Shown here: positions 1 to 11,473 of the stretch, one piece after another
Position numbering within the stretch: the stretch's first letter is position 1
Layout: each line of letters opens with the position of its first letter
Origin: Amorphophallus konjac
Taxonomy: Eukaryota; Streptophyta; Magnoliopsida; Alismatales; Araceae
Length of the DNA stretch: 64,000 nt
Direction: 5' to 3'
NCBI GenBank assembly: GCA_022559845.1
Contig: JAHNEJ010002393.1
Span: forward strand, 124,001-188,000
Translations under genes and position numbers: made by a program
Notes under the pieces: generated by a model
What the model was told of the DNA's origin: nothing
Databases searched by the model: none
The model's input: the letters and a program-made list of their open reading frames with translations, nothing else

Positions 1-484
1 TCTTAATTATATAGTGCCAAACCAGCATCCAGTGAGTTGATTGCCTGTATTAGATTATTAAACCTATGGCTGTCAGACATATAATCACACTTGTCTCAGG
101 TCCTTGAACACTATAATTTCCAAGTCACCTGAATCGGACTACTAACATCAAAATACCACCAAGAATTCATCGACGGCGTAATCAAAATGGGACCCTAGAT
201 TAATCTTATAACAGATTAGAAATATCTAGTGGGCTCACAAGTATATAATCAGTACTGCAGACACTATAGACACGTGCAGACACATCTTATATGGGATACG
301 CGTCGTTTTCAACTGATGGAGCTCCAAAATTGGCCATCAATCCAAGTTGTAGCCTTCTAAACCAACCTTGATTGTATTCACAACATGCATGCCAGCTGCT
401 TCGCATCAGAAACTTATGTTCTGTCGAGTAGCAGCAGTTTCGTGGAGTATGAAAGGAAAGGGGAAAAAAAAAGTTGGATGATAC
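1..484. other. Intergenic or possible intron sequence
   Basis: No recognisable gene, repeat or RNA was found here. If the candidate exon ending at 485 is real, this is the start of its first intron on the minus strand. The ORF reading through this stretch has no recognisable domain. Confidence 0.3.
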
Positions 485-643
485 CTGCATGGGATGTCCT
501 CTCACCACTCTGCCATCGTGGAAAGCGAGGAAGGAAGCCATGATCAGGAGTAGAGTGCGGAAGAAGGAGACTAGAGAGGTCACACGGGGAGGTAGTAATA
601 CGCTATTCTGCTGCAGCAGAGAGGGACAGAGAGGTAGTAACAC
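485..643 (-). CDS. Candidate first coding exon, host gene of unknown function
   Basis: On the minus strand an ORF opens at 643. A second in-frame ATG at 541-539 has a favourable context (A at -3, G at +4). From 541 it encodes 19 residues (MASFLAFHDGRVVRGHPMQ) and then meets a good 5' splice site, CAG|GTATC, with the junction at 485/484, in phase 0. The upstream DNA to about 700 is rich in CT and CTG, like a 5' UTR, and a cluster of TGGGCT motifs lies 400-515 bp upstream. I do not recognise the protein, and later exons would lie outside the window. It could equally be chance: the peptide is short and no homologue can be checked here. Whether translation starts at 643 or 541 is open. Confidence 0.25.
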
Positions 644-947
644 ATGGATCCCTACGAGGAGGAGGGCTTTGTAAATGGGGACACGGGGGAGGGGGGGGGC
701 CGGACTCTCACTGGACGACGTCTCTCGCGACTCGATAGCTTTTTTCTGTTCTTTTTTATTGTTTAACCCCTGCGCGTGCTCGCGCTTCCCCCGTTGTGCG
801 GCTGGATGGGGGGTATAGAAGGACTCCTATCGGAATCTATCCACGCTTACTTGGAAGAAGTTAGGATTCTCCGACTAGTTTCATTTCGTTCTCCCAAAAT
901 GGAAATAATATGCTTCGAATTTTTTGAAGACAAAATACGAATACCAT

Positions 948-1055
948 TGGGCTCAATTCGAGCCCACGCCAGAAAACAATGGTCCGATCTTTTAGCCAGT
1001 CCAAGATCAAACACGGCCAAATTTGGGCTTTCTTTAGCTAGCACATTCCAGCCCA
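948..1055 (-). promoter_or_regulatory. Cluster of four site II-like TGGGCT motifs
   Basis: TGGGCT or its complement AGCCCA occurs at 948-953, 961-966, 1024-1029 and 1050-1055. TGGGCY site II elements are typical of plant promoters of ribosomal, mitochondrial and cell-cycle genes. The cluster is about 400-515 bp upstream of the candidate minus-strand start at 541. That it belongs to that exon is inference. Confidence 0.3.
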
Positions 1056-1281
1056 GCCTAGAACCATGTGCCAAGCCCTAAACGGCTTAGTCCAAAATCG
1101 TTGAATATTAACCCCCGATACGCCATGTACCCTCATTTCCATGTTCTCCCCCACAACGCTGCCTTTCGGAGTGCACCCCACTCCCCACCGTCATCCCCGT
1201 TGCCCACCGCCCCGCCAAAGTGTTTACCTGTCAGAGCACCCCCAGTGCCATCACCTGATGGAGCAACTCTCCACTCCTAAT

Positions 1282-1828
1282 TAGGGATGAAAATAGATCT
1301 AGTTCGGCTCCGGTATATTAATATCAAATCTTATCCGTGAAAATTTTACAAATATCAAATCTAGATAGGATCATATTATGTTCACAGATATGAGTACAGA
1401 TATATCTGTCACGGATATAGATATATCCGTAGATATCCGTGTCCATCTATAAAATATGAGTCATGTCTACATCCAAAGAAATGTGAGATTTATGAGAAGT
1501 GAAAAAATAGAAGTCCGGTCGATTCTTTCCTTTTCAAAAACATCCTTATAATTTTAATAAGAAGTCTAAACTCACAAATCTAACAAGACTAGTAACGGAT
1601 TGAGTTCATATCAAAATCATAGGCATAACATGTATAATGAGTTATTAAGAATGAGTTCGGATTGAGTATGAGTTAGGATACACTAAATTCATATCATATA
1701 TGAATATAAAATGAGTATTTTAAACATATTTGAATCCGAATCTATATCTATTTATTCGGATATTATTCGACCCATCCCAGGTCGTGTGATACGGATAATT
1801 AAATTTACGAATATTTTTGACATTCCTA
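1282..1828. mobile_element. Non-autonomous hAT-like element 1 (547 bp)
   Basis: The ends are imperfect inverted repeats: TAGGGATGAAAA on the left, and TAGGAATGTCAAAA on the complement of the right end. They resemble the Ac-type TAGGGATGAAA end. The flanks are CTCCTAAT (1274-1281) and CTCCCAAC (1829-1836), which is 6 of 8 matching with both differences transitions, so an 8-bp duplication as expected for hAT. The interior has repeated GGATAT/ATCCGT subterminal motifs and no transposase ORF, so it would need a transposase supplied in trans. Confidence 0.75.
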
Positions 1829-1836
1829 CTCCCAAC

Positions 1837-3532
1837 TCCTTATGTGATGTAACTTTTTGCCTCGGTTGATGTAATTGTGTGTACCTGAGTTTGCCATACC
1901 ATCAATACGACTGTATTGATTTTTTAACAGTATGATCTGGTATAACGCGGTACTGTATCGTGTTGGTATTGTGCTGAGAACAAAAAAACAGTAAAAATAT
2001 TTTTAATTAAAAAAACAAAATTTTATGTAAAAAATAATACGGGTGAGCGACTACATATCGATTTTGCTCTGGCAATGTCTGGGTAAGGTGGGATGAGGCA
2101 AACCGGGGTTTGTACTCACATAGCAAGAGACTAATTACTGCATGCTACTGTACCGCCGGCGGACCTGATGGACGTGCCGTGCTCTTGTGATGAACTTAAA
2201 GTCAGAGACGCAGTGTAAATGTCAGGGGAACAAAGAACAAGGGCTTTAAAGAACGCGCGCGCGCACACACATTCAAGGGTGGGGAACTGATATATATGGA
2301 GTACTGTTGTCTTATTATTAATAAATGTCATTGGCGACGCAAGACTACTTCCCTCGCGGACGAAATTACGCAGCAGAATTACCCACATTAAAGAAAGGCA
2401 TGCTTACATATATACTCTTGTAAATTTTAAATTTGTCAAATATATGTTTTATCAGAATATATTATTCTGAATATCTTCAAAATATGGATAGTGTCGTGAT
2501 TATGTCATCGTTGTAACTTCTGTGTGTTTAATCCGAGTTAAGAGTGAGTTAACGAGTAAAATATATATATATATATATATTATTATAAAATTTAATTTTA
2601 TCAAATATATTTTAGATCTAACAACCGTAGATAATATATTTTACGAAATATTCTCCTCTGTCGACGATAGTAAACTAAAGGAGTATAATCGTAATATTAC
2701 TGTCTAAATGAAAGATATTCATAATAATATATTGAGACGAAAGATATATATATATATGACAAAATCAAATTTTATAAAAAATACTTAAAGAAAAAAGTAA
2801 ATCCTCACGCATCTAACCGCAACTATGTTTGGCCACAAATCTCATAATTTTGGCAAGATATGGAATCCAAATTAGAGAAGTAAAATCTAGTAACATGCAA
2901 ACTTTTGATGGATCCAGCAAGTTGCAAACCAGTAGTGCGCCTTCATATATATTCAAGTGCAAACGATCTTGCATTTAAACCACCGAAAAGCTTGCACCTT
3001 TTGGGATGGGCAAGCCCTCAAAGAAGAGGCCCATCACCTTGTTGACTTGTTAATTAATGCCTACCAGTTCCGTCGAGCATGCATGTCATCGGCATGGGTA
3101 GGGAGGGAGAACCAAGTGATCCCTTTCCGATTCCACTACTCCTAACTCAGATGAGCACCTCCTACGTACATCTCCTATTAATTACTCCATAAGCAGTCAA
3201 GCACCACAACATCTCTTCTTTTTTTTTTTTGCCCACATTAACATTTCCCTCAAATCCAAAGGTGTCTCAGTACTTGAATGAGCCAACGATTCGTTGTCTC
3301 AGCGAGTCAAAACTCAAAAGCATATTTTGTGGTGAAGCGATAGCACTCTTTGTCATGGACCCATGGCCATCAAATTCTTACTCGATCAACACCGATCACT
3401 TACATGCATCTTCCAGGGCAATCTCCATTCCCTCTTAATTAGCCAACCAACACTCAATTACGAGAACTTCAATGTTCTATACGTATGACCGGTTAATATA
3501 GTGTTTCATTCTTGCATCAAACCCATGGGACT
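1837..3532. other. AT-rich intergenic DNA with small microsatellites
   Basis: No gene was recognised. There is a GC/CA dinucleotide run near 2256-2272, an AT run near 2562-2581 and a second AT run near 2746-2758. The short ORFs here have no domain signature. Confidence 0.5.
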
Positions 3533-3546
3533 TTTGATTACAACTT

Positions 3547-3681
3547 TTTTTTTTTTGATAAGTTAAGAGCATAGGTGAAAAAATCTGCGATTTCTATTGG
3601 TGCTTGTAATATATTTGAACCCACGGCCTCTCCCGTGCAAAGTGGAGAAGTGGACCACCAAATTGTAAATTGAGATTCAAC
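3547..3681 (-). mobile_element. tRNA-derived SINE-like retroposon
   Basis: A 14-bp perfect direct repeat, TTTGATTACAACTT, flanks the unit at 3533-3546 and 3682-3695. On the minus strand the unit ends in an A-run (seen as T at about 3547-3556), as for target-primed LINE-mobilised retroposons. A GGTTCAAAT segment resembles the polymerase III B box, with a weaker A-box-like TGGTGGTCCAC about 40 bp upstream. The body, about 135 bp, is short for a plant SINE, so it may be 5' truncated. The long exact duplication and the A tail are the strongest evidence. The family is not assigned. Confidence 0.6.
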
Positions 3682-3695
3682 TTTGATTACAACTT

Positions 3696-4371
3696 GATCG
3701 CGAGAATGTGGTACTTGGTACTCCTATGTAACTAAATTTGTCACTTTAATTAATTTGTCGACAAACAAACTGAATTATTCACCTGCCATTCCCGATCTTC
3801 AATTAACTCGATCCACATCACGTGGAGTATTTTTCTTCTACCACAGCCTACTAGTTTGAGGGGAGGAATTATAATAGTCAGAATCTCCCGTCTTCTTAAC
3901 GTGGGAGTAATTCTTCTTGTGTACTTGTCACTGAGTGACACCGTTGGGATGGCTTCGCCTGTAAATACACAGTTATCAATTGTATAAATAAAAAAAAATA
4001 GAGCAGATTCGATCTGACATAAGATTGGGTTTTCAGCAAATCTAGTGATGTTGATCATGTCTTCTATTCCTTTAGGACATGTTTGACGCCCTATTAAGAT
4101 AGAGTTAATCGAGGAGCGGATGAGAGAGAGAGCGATGGACCTTACCTCTCCTTCACACACAACTCCAATAATCGAGGTCGGTTAACGCACTCGACTCCGG
4201 GGGGTCGAGTGCGCTAATCGCAACTGGTTAAGTCCCTCTTAATTATTGGACACCCAAAATGGGCTACATGACTTAAGGCCAGCTATGTATGGAAGGCAAA
4301 ATCTTGAAAAGTTACCCGACCAATCTTCACCTCTCCCCGTGGTCCCGTTGGAAGAGAAGGGAGGATTATGG
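3696..4371. other. Intergenic DNA with a fold-back at 4187-4212
   Basis: No gene was recognised. GCACTCGAC (4187-4195) and GTCGAGTGC (4204-4212) form a 9-bp stem within a slightly longer imperfect palindrome. The 136-codon minus-strand ORF at 3750-4160 has no known domain and no codon signature that would favour it. Confidence 0.45.
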
Positions 4372-4622
4372 CCTCTTTGATTGAAGAATAGATTAAGGAG
4401 AATAAGCTAACACGAGTTAGGGTGTTCCTAAAAATAAATAATATTACTTTGGCCTTATTCGGGTTAACTTATTTTATCTTTTTGCTAGAATATGCTTAAC
4501 CCACCTTAACCCACCTTTTTGACTCTTAACCCACATTTTTGGCGGAATACCTTATTTTTACAACCAAAGAGGTTAGCGTGAATAAGATCACCTTAACCCA
4601 CCTTATTCTCCCATCAAAGAGA
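4372..4622. mobile_element. Fold-back MITE-like element (about 250 bp)
   Basis: The left end CCTCTTTGATTGAAGAATA matches the complement of the right end (TCTCTTTGATGGGAGAATA), with further inverted similarity around AATAAG and GCTAACACG. AT-rich, no coding capacity. I could not fix a target duplication, so the superfamily is open. Confidence 0.45.
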
Positions 4623-4925
4623 AGAAATTCCTCTCCACCTCTCTCCCCCTGGGGAGAAGGTTTCTTCTTTTTTGGAAGATCAAGTCTCCCTTCTAAGAGG
4701 AAGTGTCAAATAAATATTAGATTTCCCTCGTTTTTGGTTTCTATCTTTTGACAGGCATCTTCCACTATTTCATCTCTGGCTTAAGATTTATCTACTCCTC
4801 ATCCTAATTTGGTCGGCAGATGATATTGTGCAACATATCCATCCCCTCTTCACTCCGTCTTTTCATTTACTTTCCTCTGAACCCATCCGGTGATATCTTC
4901 TTTCCATTCTAACTCCCTCCCCCAT

Positions 4926-5459
4926 TAGTGCTGTCAATAGGTTGGGCCTGGGTTAAACTTAGGTCGATCTGATCCGGATCCGACTTATCAATATTAAAGC
5001 TCTGAGTCCAGTCCGGGCCTAAATTATGTCGGGCTGAGCTAGACTGAACCCGACACTATTAAAAAAATGTAAAGCCCGATTAAAGGTCAGCCCGGCCCAA
5101 CAACTAAAATGAAAAATAATAAATTTAATAATATAAAACTTTTAATCTCACTAAATTAATTAGAGTTTTATATTAATTACATAATTTATGTGAAAAAAAT
5201 TAAAAAAAATTCTAATTAAGTAAAATAACATAATTTTAATTAAGTAATTTTAAAATTTTGAAGTGAGAACAAAAAAATAGAATGGGTCGGGCTGGCCCGC
5301 GGGCCGACCTCAAAGTCCGAGTCCGACCCACAGACCTAGTCTGGCCCAACTTTTAGGCTTTACCAAAATCACGCAGGCCGAAAAAGACCTTACGACTCGA
5401 CCTAAAATTAGGTCAGACCCGTCAACCTATCGAGACGGCCCAATCCATTAACAACCCTA
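4926..5459. mobile_element. Non-autonomous hAT-like element 2 (534 bp)
   Basis: The ends TAGTGCTGTCAATAGG and (complement of the right end) TAGGGTTGTTAATGG form an imperfect inverted repeat continuing into GTTGGGCC/ATTGGGCC. The 8-bp flanks are TCCCCCAT (4918-4925) and CCCCCCAT (5460-5467), 7 of 8 matching. The interior carries dispersed CGGGCT/AGCCCG motifs in both orientations around an AT-rich core. No transposase is encoded. Confidence 0.8.
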
Positions 5460-5756
5460 CCCCCCATCATCCAACTCTTTTATCAAGGAATTGCACATCA
5501 CGTGTTTTGGTCCGTCGCACATCATGGCCTCTTGACTAGCTGTACGCCCTTGTATGCTAAGCATGGCTAGGATTTAGATATGTCGACTTATTTTTTTCCT
5601 TCGACTCATTGCCCAGATGATCTATCAACTCGTGCCATTGTTAGGAGGCTCCATAAATAGTCGCACATCAAAAGGAAAAATGTTACACATCCCCCAATGA
5701 ACAATGTAAATATGAAAGATTCCTTAAAAAGATAACTATTATTCTTATTATTTTAG

Positions 5757-5973
5757 TCCTAATTTGATAACGAAATAAGTCCGATTAAGATGATTTACTC
5801 GAGATCGGGTGAATTATTCTCATTTGTTTTATTTTAACTTAATCGAAGTTAGATTTTCTTATTCTCGTACAATAGGTGGAATGACTTAACCAGAGTCAGA
5901 TAAGAATAGAGGGCGGGAACGTCATCCTAAGTAGATCACCCGTCCCTATTCTAATTCGTTATTAAAGTGAGCC
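5757..5973. mobile_element. Short inverted-repeat element inside a duplicated segment
   Basis: TCCTAATTTGATAACGAA at the left faces a complementary copy near 5954-5973 (GGCTCACTTTAATAACGAAT on the complement). AT-rich, no ORF. The right part is repeated in the tandem copy that follows, so the duplication came after the insertion. Target duplication not resolved. Confidence 0.35.
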
Positions 5974-6345
5974 TTAAGACTTTCATGTATTCTCTCTTAG
6001 TTCACGTGCTAACTCAAACATCCAAAGATTTTTCTTCACGAATATCAACTTTTGATCTGATCTGCATCTATTTAGCGGGTGAGTTATTCTTTGGTTCATT
6101 TTAACTTAACCAGAGTTTGATAGAGATTAGAGTGGATTTTCTCGTTCCCATAAAATAGGTGGAATGACTTAACTAGAGTGGGATAAGAATAGAGAGCAGG
6201 CACGTCATCCCAAGTAGGGCACCCGTCGCTATTCTAATATGTTATCAAAGTGAGCATTAAGACTTTCATGTATTTCTCATAGTTCATGTGATAACTCAAA
6301 CATCCACGGATTTTTCTTCACTAATATCAACTTTTGATCTGATCT

Positions 6346-6350
<5 letters not shown>
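5804..6350. repeat. Tandem duplication, two diverged copies with 270-bp offset
   Basis: Copy 1 runs from about 5804 to 6068 and copy 2 from about 6074 to 6350. They share long stretches such as the segment around GGTGGAATGACTTAAC and the ending AACTTTTGATCTGATCT. Substitutions and small indels show an old event. Copy 2 leads directly into the CT microsatellite. Confidence 0.75.

Positions 6351-6413
<63 letters not shown>
6351..6413. repeat. CT/GA microsatellite
   Basis: Uninterrupted CT dinucleotides with one CC and a trailing CCCC break. The open frames reading through it on both strands are artefacts of the repeat. Confidence 0.95.
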
Positions 6414-6418
6414 CCCTC

Positions 6419-6699
6419 TTCACCAACACCTAACCTAGTTATCCACCTCTTATTTTTGGTAATAATCATAATTTCCATGAGGGTATCTTTGATAACCGGT
6501 TAAAGGTGACATAAAATGATTTATCTCAACGGATTAGCAAGAAATTAGTTTGGCAAGGCGTTCACCAACACCTAACCTAGTTATTCACTTGTTTTTGATA
6601 ATAATCATAATTTTCATGAGGGTATCTTTGATAACCGGTTAAAGGTGGCATAAAATGGTTTATCTCAACAGATTAGCAAGAAATTAGTTTGGCAAGGCG
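6419..6699. repeat. Tandem duplication of about 140 bp, two copies
   Basis: Copy 1 (6419-6560) and copy 2 (6561-6699) both start TTCACCAACACCTAACC and end TTTGGCAAGGCG, with about ten differences. The segment includes GATAACCGGTTAAAGG. No coding content. Confidence 0.85.
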
Positions 6700-6980
6700 G
6701 GTAGGGTATCCCTGGGATAGCCCCATTTTTCTTAAAATAGTTCATTTTAGGAAAAAAATCTAGAATCAGCTATCCAACCTCAATGGGAATAGTCCCAACA
6801 AATTTTCAATGCAAAAAGTGAAAAAACATGGATACCCGACTTCAATGCAAAAAGTGAAGAAACATTGACCCACGTTTCCCTATCCAGTTTTCAAAGAGGG
6901 CCCGAGAGTATATATCATCCCAAACTTTAGCATAACCCTTCCAAGTTTCGACCAAGACAATCCCATTCAAAGTTGGAAAT
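6700..6980. other. Intergenic DNA between duplications and copia LTR
   Basis: AT-rich sequence with a local repeat of the phrase TTCAATGCAAAAAGTGAA near 6808 and 6842. No gene recognised. Confidence 0.4.
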
Positions 6981-7675
6981 TTTTAGAATAATGTAAGGGG
7001 AAATATCGGTCTGGATTCTAATAAACTAATTATCAAAGTAAATCTACCATAAAATAAAGGAGAAAAGTTCAGAATCGCATGTAAGATGAGAAACGCATCA
7101 ACGACGTTTTCTTTGAAACGAAAGATGGCCCCTCCATGATGCACATGATTCACCGACATTTCATCCCAGAGATATGACCCACCCCGCAATTCCGTCCACT
7201 TCTCTAGGTGCACGACTAGAGGAGTCACGAAATCGATTTGTGAAATTGACTGCCCAAGATGAAGAAGAAATAGTTCAAGATGACATAACAGAAGAAAGTA
7301 GAGAGAAAATGGAACCGGAGTTCCATAATGTGAAAATAAAATCGTGAGACTATAAAGAGATGGAACCCACGGTGCCCTTTGACGAAATGATGCGTCCTTT
7401 CATCAAAGGATACAACTAACGGTTGAAACAAAAAATCAAACCAAATCAAAACTAAAAGGAAAAATCAAAGAAATAAATATTTTTTTATTTTGTGAGACTA
7501 AATTAGTTAAGCCACAAGTTTAGCCCACATCTAATATCCCTTGGGTCCCAACCTAAGGGTGAGCCTCACAAAATATAAGGGCAAGAACAACTATCCCACA
7601 ACCGGTATGTGTGGGACTAAACACAAGAAGAAAAAATTTGAATCAACACCAAGGAGTTAGATATTGTCTCTAACA
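6981..7675 (-). repeat. 3' LTR of the copia element
   Basis: On the minus strand it starts TGTTAGAGACAATATC at 7675 and ends ATTATTCTAAAA at 6981, where the terminal CA has mutated (the other LTR ends TCTAACA). It is directly preceded on the minus strand by the polypurine tract. Aligns by eye with 12434-13099. Confidence 0.8.
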
Positions 7676-7689
7676 CTCTCCCACTTGAT
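7676..7689 (-). other. Polypurine tract of the copia element
   Basis: On the minus strand CAAGTGGGAGAG abuts the TGTTAGAG start of the 3' LTR. This is the classical copia plus-strand priming site and fixes the element's orientation. Confidence 0.8.
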
Positions 7690-8516
7690 TCAAATTTCAA
7701 AGACCAGAAAAGAAGAAGAAAAATTGGGCAGAGCTATTATGTCATAGGTGAAGGTGTCTTCAGTACTTGAACCTTCACTTTATGATATCAAGTCATTATC
7801 TAAAAGACATTGTAGTGGATGAAGCCTTGAACGAAGCTCTTTTATCTTAGACAATTAACTTGTTACACAACTCCACCATGGCCGGTCCCAAGTCTGGATG
7901 TGAAAGGAGAACGGTTTGCGCGCGTTAGGTTGACAACCAGCAGTAAAATTTTGTCACATCTACTATATGAATTCTGATAATGATGAATTAACTTGTTACA
8001 CAACATAGTACATCAAATGATCGGATTCTTAATTCATGGTATTGTTATAGGCCATGTAGTGATATCTCGTCTCATGAGTGTTATAGAGAATACCCAATTT
8101 CCATGGATCGTGGTCCCACGATCACACTGACGTAGGTAAGTCTCCAAGGGTACCTACCATGGTTCATACCCTACCAAGTTATGCCTTGATCCCATTAAGA
8201 GCATAGCTCATCCTAGTGCCGTTATAGTAGAGCACTGATCATCATGGGAATAGGTATAAGGAGAAGTGCTCTTCAGTTACCCATTAACTTGTGTTCCATA
8301 TTGAACCTATTTCATGGGATCTCCTATCACGTAGGTTGTGTATCTGCTAAGGTAATTAATTAATGAGTTTCAACCCCATCCCCCTAGATGATTCAAACAC
8401 TAGTCTCTTTGCTAGTCTTTTTGTAAAAAGGTCTGCAAGGTTATTTAATTGTCTTATAAATTTTAAAGAGATCACTCCTTGTGAAATTTTCTCTCTTACA
8501 GAGTTCCATCCAATGC
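7690..8516 (-). other. Copia 3' noncoding region
   Basis: Lies between the RNase H remnant and the polypurine tract. No domain or ORF is recognised. It is longer than the usual copia 3' UTR, so part of it may be an older insertion. Confidence 0.4.
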
Positions 8517-9051
8517 TCAAATGTCTTCTTTTTTATTAATGGTAGTTTGCTTCACTTTATCTATCATAGATCGACTATTATAGTGTATTGAGATTGTAGG
8601 TAATGGTTTATTCATTACATGATTATTTGATAAAAGATTCTTAAACCAATCAACTTCAGTACAAGCAATGTCTAATGCAATCAATTCAACTTCCATGGTA
8701 GATCTAGCAATAATGGTCTGTTTAGCATATCCTCCTCCTAAGGTGAGCACATAACTAATTGTAGAAATAGTATCAGAAAAAATTGTGATCAAATTTGCAT
8801 CACAATTAATACCCTTCAAGGACAATAGAAAAGTCAAAGAAAGTTAATGCCAGATCAATTATTCCTTTAAGATATTTAAAGATTCTTTCTAATGTAGACC
8901 AATACTCTTGACTAGAGTTACTAGTGAATCTACTTAGAAACCCCATAGCATAAGCCAAATCAGGTCTAGTATTATTAGTTAAATACATAATACTACCTAT
9001 GATCTGAGCATATTTTTCTTGAGATACAAGACCATTTAAGTATTTTGTCAT
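8517..9051 (-). pseudogene. Copia RNase H remnant
   Basis: Two overlapping minus-strand frames (8806-9051 and 8517-8837) together cover the end of RT and the RNase H. Landmarks are SIMYLTNNTRPDLAYAMGFL, LSRFTSNSSQEYWSTLERIF, YLKG, CDAN, YVLTLGGG, AKQTIIARSTMEVELIAL and a terminal SRSMI region. The break near 8810-8835 is a frame change. RNase H would remove the RNA strand during reverse transcription; this copy cannot be made as one protein. Confidence 0.8.
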
Positions 9052-9096
9052 ATTTGTACCATGTGTAAAAAGTGTGGAGATATGTTTACAATCTAA

Positions 9097-9900
9097 TTAT
9101 TCAATTTTTTCTAAAATTTTATGCACATAACGAGATTGAGACATAGAGATGCCATTAGATGTCCTAATGAGTTTAATTCCAAAAATCACATCAGCGAGAT
9201 ATAAATCTTTCATATCAAATTGAGAAGATAAAAAATACTTTATTTTCTTAACAATTTCCATGTCGCTCCCAAGTATCAGTATGTCATCAATATAAAGGCA
9301 TAATATTACACAACTAGTACCAACTACTTTACTGTAAACACGTTTGTCTGAATCATTCATAATAAAACTATTTCTTGAGGCAATATTGTTAAAATTTTCA
9401 TTCTATTGTTTAAGTGCTTGTTTTAAATCATACAAATATTTAATCAATTTGCACACTTTATGTTCTTGGTTAGGCACAACAAAATCTTCTAACTAATCCA
9501 TATAGATCTCCTCTTCTAAGTCACCATTAAGAAAAGTAGTTTTAACATCTATTTGATGGATCTCGAGATTATGTATGATAGCCAAAGTGCTCAATACATA
9601 TATGGTAGAAAGTCTAGAAACATGAGAGTATGTATCAAAATAATCTATATATTTCTTTTGTAAATAACCCTTAGCTACTAACTTTACTTTAAATGTATCA
9701 ATAGTACTATCAGGTTTAAGTTTTCTTATGAATATCTATTTACATCCTATTGTTTTACTACTTGGAGGTAAGTTAGTCAAAGTCCAAGTATGATTGGTCA
9801 TGATAGATTCTATTTCACTATTAATAGCTTCTTTCAAATAGTAAAATCTATAGAATTCATTGCTTCCTCATAAATTTGAGGGTCATCCTCAACCAAATAA
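9097..9900 (-). pseudogene. Copia reverse transcriptase remnant
   Basis: The best-kept part (9097-9360) carries the polymerase box as LYIDDILILG (usual YVDD), then the copia block FDMKDLYLADVIFGIKLIRT and a MSQSRYVHKIL motif. Upstream, to about 9900, the same strand shows weak traces of the fingers region, interrupted by several stops. No functional enzyme is possible from this copy. Confidence 0.75.
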
Positions 9901-9958
9901 ATAAGGAAGTCATCACCATAGTTCTTTTCTTTTCTAATTCTTTTAGATCTTATTATGA

Positions 9959-10907
9959 CTAGTTCAGGCTCTTTAATAGGAGTTGTTTGCTTAGAAGAAC
10001 TAGGAGAAAGATCATTAAAAGATAGTTATTCTTCAATAGGTTTAAAATTGTATTCTTCAAGGTAAATACATTTTCATAATACACATTATCAGAAGCTCTT
10101 ATTTCAATGATTGTGTTGATACTTATTTCAATCATGTTAGATTTGACAACAATGAATCGATTGGCAGTACTATTTTCAGTACAACCAATAAAGATAGCAT
10201 CCACTGTTTTAGGACCTATTTTTCTCTTCTTCTTTCTTGAGATTTTAACTTTTGCAATATAACCCCATACTTTTAGATTTTTAAAATTAGATTTTCTCTT
10301 AAACCATAGTTCATATGGCGCAGTTTCATACTTTTTACAAGGAATCATGTTCAAAATATGACATGAAGTTAATAAAACTTCCCCCCAAATATTATTAGGT
10401 AAAATAAAATAAGATAACATGGAATTCACAAGATCTAATAAAGTTCTTTTTTTCCTTTCTGTTATACCATTAGATTGAGTAGAATAAGGGCCAGTAGTTT
10501 CATGTATGATGCCAAATTCATCACATAATTGACTAAACTCATGAGAAGTGTATTCTCCTCCTCTATCAGATCTAATCATTTTGATGGTTTTTCCTATTTG
10601 ATTCTCTATTAAATTCTTATAAACTTTTGAATTTTTCTAAAGATTCATCGTTGGATCTTAAGATGTAAAGAAAGTAGGATTTAGAATGATCATTTATAAA
10701 AGTTACAAAATATTTTTTACCATTTTCATTTGAATCGCATACATTAGTATGAACTAGATCTAAAAGATCACTACTACTTTCAATAGATTTAAAGGGATGT
10801 CTAGATAGTTTTACTTCAACACATGTTTCACATACATTTTTATCATTTATTTTAATTTTTAGAATTAAATTCAAACTCAACATTATTCTCGTAGTTTTAT
10901 GATTCAC
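9959..10907 (-). pseudogene. Copia integrase remnant
   Basis: The N-terminal part (10617-10907) has the second half of the HHCC zinc region (CETCVEVKLSRHPF) and the start of the catalytic core (LLDLVHTNVCD). The core continues at 9959-10579 with MIRSDRGGEYTSHEF and YSTQSNGITERKKRTLLDL, which carry the second Asp and the Glu of the DDE triad. The core ends with the usual copia tail around NLKVWGYIAKVKI. The two parts are separated by stops near 10580-10616. Confidence 0.8.
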
Positions 10908-11044
10908 ATGACATAGTTTAACATGCTACAAGATTCAACATTGTTTACAGAAGTTGGGAAATCAGAACAAGATGAACTGATATTATTTATAACTTTGAGA
11001 CTGATTACATTCAACTTGAACAATCTTTCACTGACATGACATTT

Positions 11045-11437
11045 TTATATAAAATTCTCATACTTAATAATTACAATTTTTTCATATTTAAATATTATCT
11101 TATAGTTGTTACTGTTTACCAGAAATCCACTAATTAATTTTTTTCGGATGGTAGGCACATGTTGAACTCCTTGGAGAGATAGGACCTTTCCTGAAGTTAA
11201 CTTCAAGTTGACTCGTCCTTCCCCCACAACTCGAGTAGCACTTGAATTTCCTAAGGTCACACTCTTATTAGTGGCCTGATAGGTGGCAAAAATATGTTGA
11301 TCAAAACAAACATGAGTGTTAGCCCTCGTATCAATCCGCCAATCACTAGAGAAATCAACTATGCTTAACTTAGGAATCAAAGTTGCGAACCCATTCGATG
11401 GTTCAGAATTGGACGCTCTAGAATTAGAAGTCACCAT
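11045..11437 (-). pseudogene. Copia protease and gag-pre-integrase remnant
   Basis: The sequence DWRIDTRANTHVCFDQHIF is the aspartic protease active region, but the usual DTGA or DSGA reads DTRA, so the catalytic glycine is replaced. The LQGVQHVPTIRKKLIS segment matches the end of the protease and the start of the gag-pre-integrase region. The frame is open for 130 codons. Confidence 0.75.
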
Positions 11438-11473
11438 GTTTATTTGAGATATTGTAACTAGGTAATTCTGACG

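Noticed and set aside
3750..4160. 136-codon minus-strand ORF
   Set aside because: No domain, no supporting start context and no homologous copy in the window; treated as chance.
6288..6503. Serine/leucine-repeat ORF
   Set aside because: It is translation of the CT microsatellite.
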